A DNA stretch of 22,972 nt from Acephala macrosclerotiorum (Eukaryota > Ascomycota > Leotiomycetes > Helotiales > Mollisiaceae): assembly GCA_014904845.1 (NCBI GenBank), contig MU119734.1, forward strand, positions 1 to 22,972. The letters run 5' to 3'. This document shows positions 20,513-22,972 of the stretch, in pieces (position 1 is the first letter of the stretch; each line of letters starts with the position of its first letter). The notes beneath the pieces were generated by a model. The model saw only the letters and a program-made list of their open reading frames with translations. It did not search any database and was not told where the DNA came from. Made by a program: the position numbers and the translations under genes.

Positions 20513-22421
20513 ATGAGACGAGCCTCATTGGTGTTCGGCAATGCCTGGGACGAGAGGTCTCCCCAAGGATGTGGCACATGTAAGAAACGGAAGGTAGCGG
20601 TATGCAACTCCTATCTTATTACCTTAAAGTTCATCGCTTGTCATTCCGATATCTAATGAGGTTCCCTTCTTCCTACTCAAGTACAAGCTGCAGATTGACG
20701 CTCTCATAGCGTGACCGCCAGAGACCGGTATGTCATCGCTGCATCAAAGCTGGTATCGAATGCAAAGGCCATGAGCGGGTCGCAACTTTCGTCAATCGAA
20801 ATGCTTCGAACGTCACTGCTACCGGACGTCAAGCTCTCAGCTCTGCTTTCCGAACTGAGGCTGGAGAGCCAAAGCAGAAGTCACCTCGAACGCGGAGTGA
20901 TACTTCACCAGATTGAAGTCCGACTCCTCCAACTCTTCTACCTCTACGCATTCAACTTCCAGCGCCACGGTGAAGCCAGAACCTCAATCTCCTCAAGAAG
21001 AGTTCCAAATCGCACTTCGGAATGGCACAGCCTCAGCCTCTTTCCAGAGTCGTCAAAGGCTCCGAGGGACGTCAGTCATCAGACTCCCAATGTTAGGTCT
21101 CATGACATGCTATTACGTCGCTCAAGGAGATGCTCTCAACCAAGCAGAGCTATACCATCAAATCAGCTCTATCATCGATCCAGGTCCTATCTTTGATTCT
21201 GCCATATCAGCTGCTGCACTTACGAGATGCGGTCAGGCGGATCATAAACAGGGGTTAGTGTATCAGGTACGGATCAGTATGTGAAGGCGATTCAAGGTTT
21301 GGTGAGTGTCTTGAAAGATGAGAAGAAGAGGTTGGAGGATGAGACGTTGGCAATTTGTGTGCTATTGTCTGCTTATGAGCTGTTTACAGGTACAGATCCG
21401 TACCTATCTCCGTGGATCTCACACACGGATGGCGTAGCACAAATCATCAGATTGCGTGGTCCTGAGCGGTATCAAACGTCTTTGGGTCACCGGATATTCC
21501 TGCATTATCGAACTAGTGCTGCACTGCAAGCCCTCATGTCTCGCAAATCTTCATTTCTTTCCTCGCCTGAATGGCTTATGATCCCCTCATCACTACGCCC
21601 AAAGACTCCTTCCATCTCCTTCTCGACCTAGTCTTCGACCTAGCCTCGATTTTCGAATCTTCAAATTCGGTATCACTTAATCCTCAAACTAAACTCGCCT
21701 CTCGACAAGAACTAACAATGAGATGTATAGCCCTCATGAAAAGATTTGAAATCTGGTTCCAGGCGCTCAAGTCTAACTTTGAGAGGGGCCGCTTGGACAG
21801 AGATTGAGAGCAGGGCTATTGTGCCAGAGGACGAGAAAGTCGATGGTAAGGTATTTGCGACTTACCTTGAGTTTGAGAACTTGGCCATCGCTCAGATGGT
21901 ATTAAGTTATTGGTACGTCCCTTTCCTCCACTCTCTCGCCCATATTTGATTCTCGTCAAACTCACATGTGTGAAACAGGAGCGCATCAATTATCCTGCTC
22001 ACCCAACTCACCAACTTCACCATTATTTGCTCCCTATCACCAACATCACCACCATCTATCCCCGACCTAAATTCCAGCCTATATATCCTAGACCCAGCGT
22101 CCATTCCAATAGTCATTCAAAGCCACGCCCTCAACATCGCCCACAGCATACCCTATTGCCTCCAACTCCAACACAAAACAGCCGGCCCAATCATCACAGT
22201 CCACCCTCTTCACGTTGCGATGCAGGTATTCTCTAAGTATGGCGAGGGAGTTGAGGTGGTGCGAAAACGTTTTTGGCACGGCTTGCAAGGGTGGGAGCCC
22301 GTTTAGGGATGCTGCTCCTAGTGAGGAGAGAAATGTGGTGAGAAACGACATTGGAGAAGGGAAGCTGAAGTACCAACTTCATTTGCCTGAGCTCGGAAAA
22401 GGTGCTTTGAGTTTGGGATGA
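20513..22421 (+). pseudogene. Zn2Cys6 fungal transcription factor, decayed by frameshifts
   Basis: Exon 1 (20513-20599) encodes GCGTCKKRKV, the first half of a Zn2Cys6 DNA-binding cluster. After a probable intron (20600-20709), RQRPVCHRCIKAGIEC (Cys at 20731, 20740, 20761) gives the second half. The third Cys position reads Arg (CGT, 20710-20712); the other plausible acceptors all run into TGA at 20712. Downstream, fragments of the middle-homology region continue in changing frames: shifts near 20913 (a stop follows TSPD), 21200-21260, 21580-21600, 21785 (a GGGG run) and 22240. One clear intron remains (21913-21978, restoring LSYW-SASIILL). Fragments such as YVKAIQGLVSVL and CVLLSAYELFTG fit fungal regulators of this type. 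Either a pseudogene or an error-rich assembly; I favour pseudogene. Confidence 0.8.
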
Positions 22422-22972
22422 GAGCACGGTCTACGACGTTCTGAACATTTCGGCATGCCGAGCGTGCCAGTCGCACGCGCCACCATCCGTCACATACTGA
22501 CTGGCCGAGAACCTATATGCACAAGGTCCATGCAGTTGGAATACCGATGGGGTGTCGTTGGATTACCGTGTGCGGCGCAGTTGAAGGGTTTGGTAGTACA
22601 GCCTATATTCGAGTATGCACCCGATACAGTAACTGGCATAAAGTTCCCGTGATTTGCTGTTTTTACACCAAAACTCGCCTTATTCCACGCTGCGCATCAC
22701 AATAACCACCTTTTAAAAATACACAAGAATTAAAATCCCAAGTATTTCGAACAATTCTAATTAAATTGCTTCCTCGGATTGTATTTCATTTAACGTCTTA
22801 ATAGAGAAGTAAAGTATTAAACTCAGAGAATGCAATATTTAAGCGAGTTTATTAGCGAATTGCATCATTTTACTCAACCCTTTTATTACTAGCTCAAAAT
22901 TTACCGGGAATCTACTTGCCACTTTATTAAAACTTAGAAGAAATATGCGTAATGCTCTAATTAAAAGATCCC
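22422..22972. other. Right-end region without a supported gene; AT content rises after about 22,690
   Basis: 22422-22680 has frames of 62-65 codons without recognisable content. From about 22,690 the composition becomes clearly more AT-rich (long TTTATTA/TTAAAT runs) but still with CpA and CpT, so it is not strongly RIP-mutated. It may be the start of another repeat or AT-rich block that runs past the window edge. Confidence 0.4.

Noticed and set aside
22455..22705. Two overlapping frames of 62-65 codons
   Set aside because: No recognisable content and mutually overlapping in different frames.

Overview
The window reads as filamentous ascomycete (Pezizomycotina) nuclear DNA. Its genes carry short GT-AG introns (46-155 nt, several with CTAAC-type branch points). 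Recognisable families are RTA1-like membrane proteins, LaeA/TAM-type methyltransferases, a PF01494-type FAD monooxygenase and a Zn2Cys6 regulator. About half of the window is extremely AT-rich repeat DNA showing repeat-induced point mutation (RIP). I cannot name the species.

Left half (1 to about 12,290): an AT-rich compartment with almost no intact coding. It holds (a) AT-rich filler at 1-1783 and 2778-4037; (b) a non-coding TG...CA repeat present as one nearly unmutated copy (1784-2777), one heavily mutated longer copy (10824-12156) and one mutated 3' fragment (about 10420-10701); (c) a full-length Ty1/Copia retrotransposon at 4038-10371 with two 234-bp LTRs, a 5-bp target-site duplication (ATTAA), a polypurine tract next to the 3' LTR, and one gag-protease-integrase-RT-RNase H frame (about 5100-9832) broken by stops. 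The 5' two thirds of this element are strongly RIP-mutated while the 3' third, including the RT/RNase H coding part and the 3' LTR, is close to normal composition. Comparing its two LTRs gives a direct record of the mutation process: almost all differences are C-to-T or G-to-A in CpA, CpT and CpC contexts, while 9 of 10 CpG sites survive.

Right half (about 12,290-22,972): normal-composition gene DNA. In order: RTA1-like seven-helix membrane protein (+, 4 exons, 12970-14450); converging SAM-dependent methyltransferase (-, 4 exons, 14549-16003) with an Asp-Ala repeat N-terminus; divergently from it, an FAD-dependent monooxygenase (+, 5 exons, 16463-18020); a fungal GNAT acetyltransferase (+, 2 exons, 19085-19928); and a decayed Zn2Cys6 transcription factor (+, about 20513-22421) with several frameshifts and its third zinc-binding Cys missing. 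The last about 280 bases become more AT-rich again.

Together, the right half holds a membrane protein, methyltransferase, oxygenase, acetyltransferase and broken regulator at the edge of a RIP-mutated compartment. This resembles an accessory small-molecule modification or detoxification neighbourhood, but no synthase backbone gene is present, so a pathway is only an inference. The strongest unusual signals are the CpG-sparing RIP pattern, the abrupt change of RIP intensity inside one retrotransposon, and the structured repeat that survives in mutated and unmutated forms.
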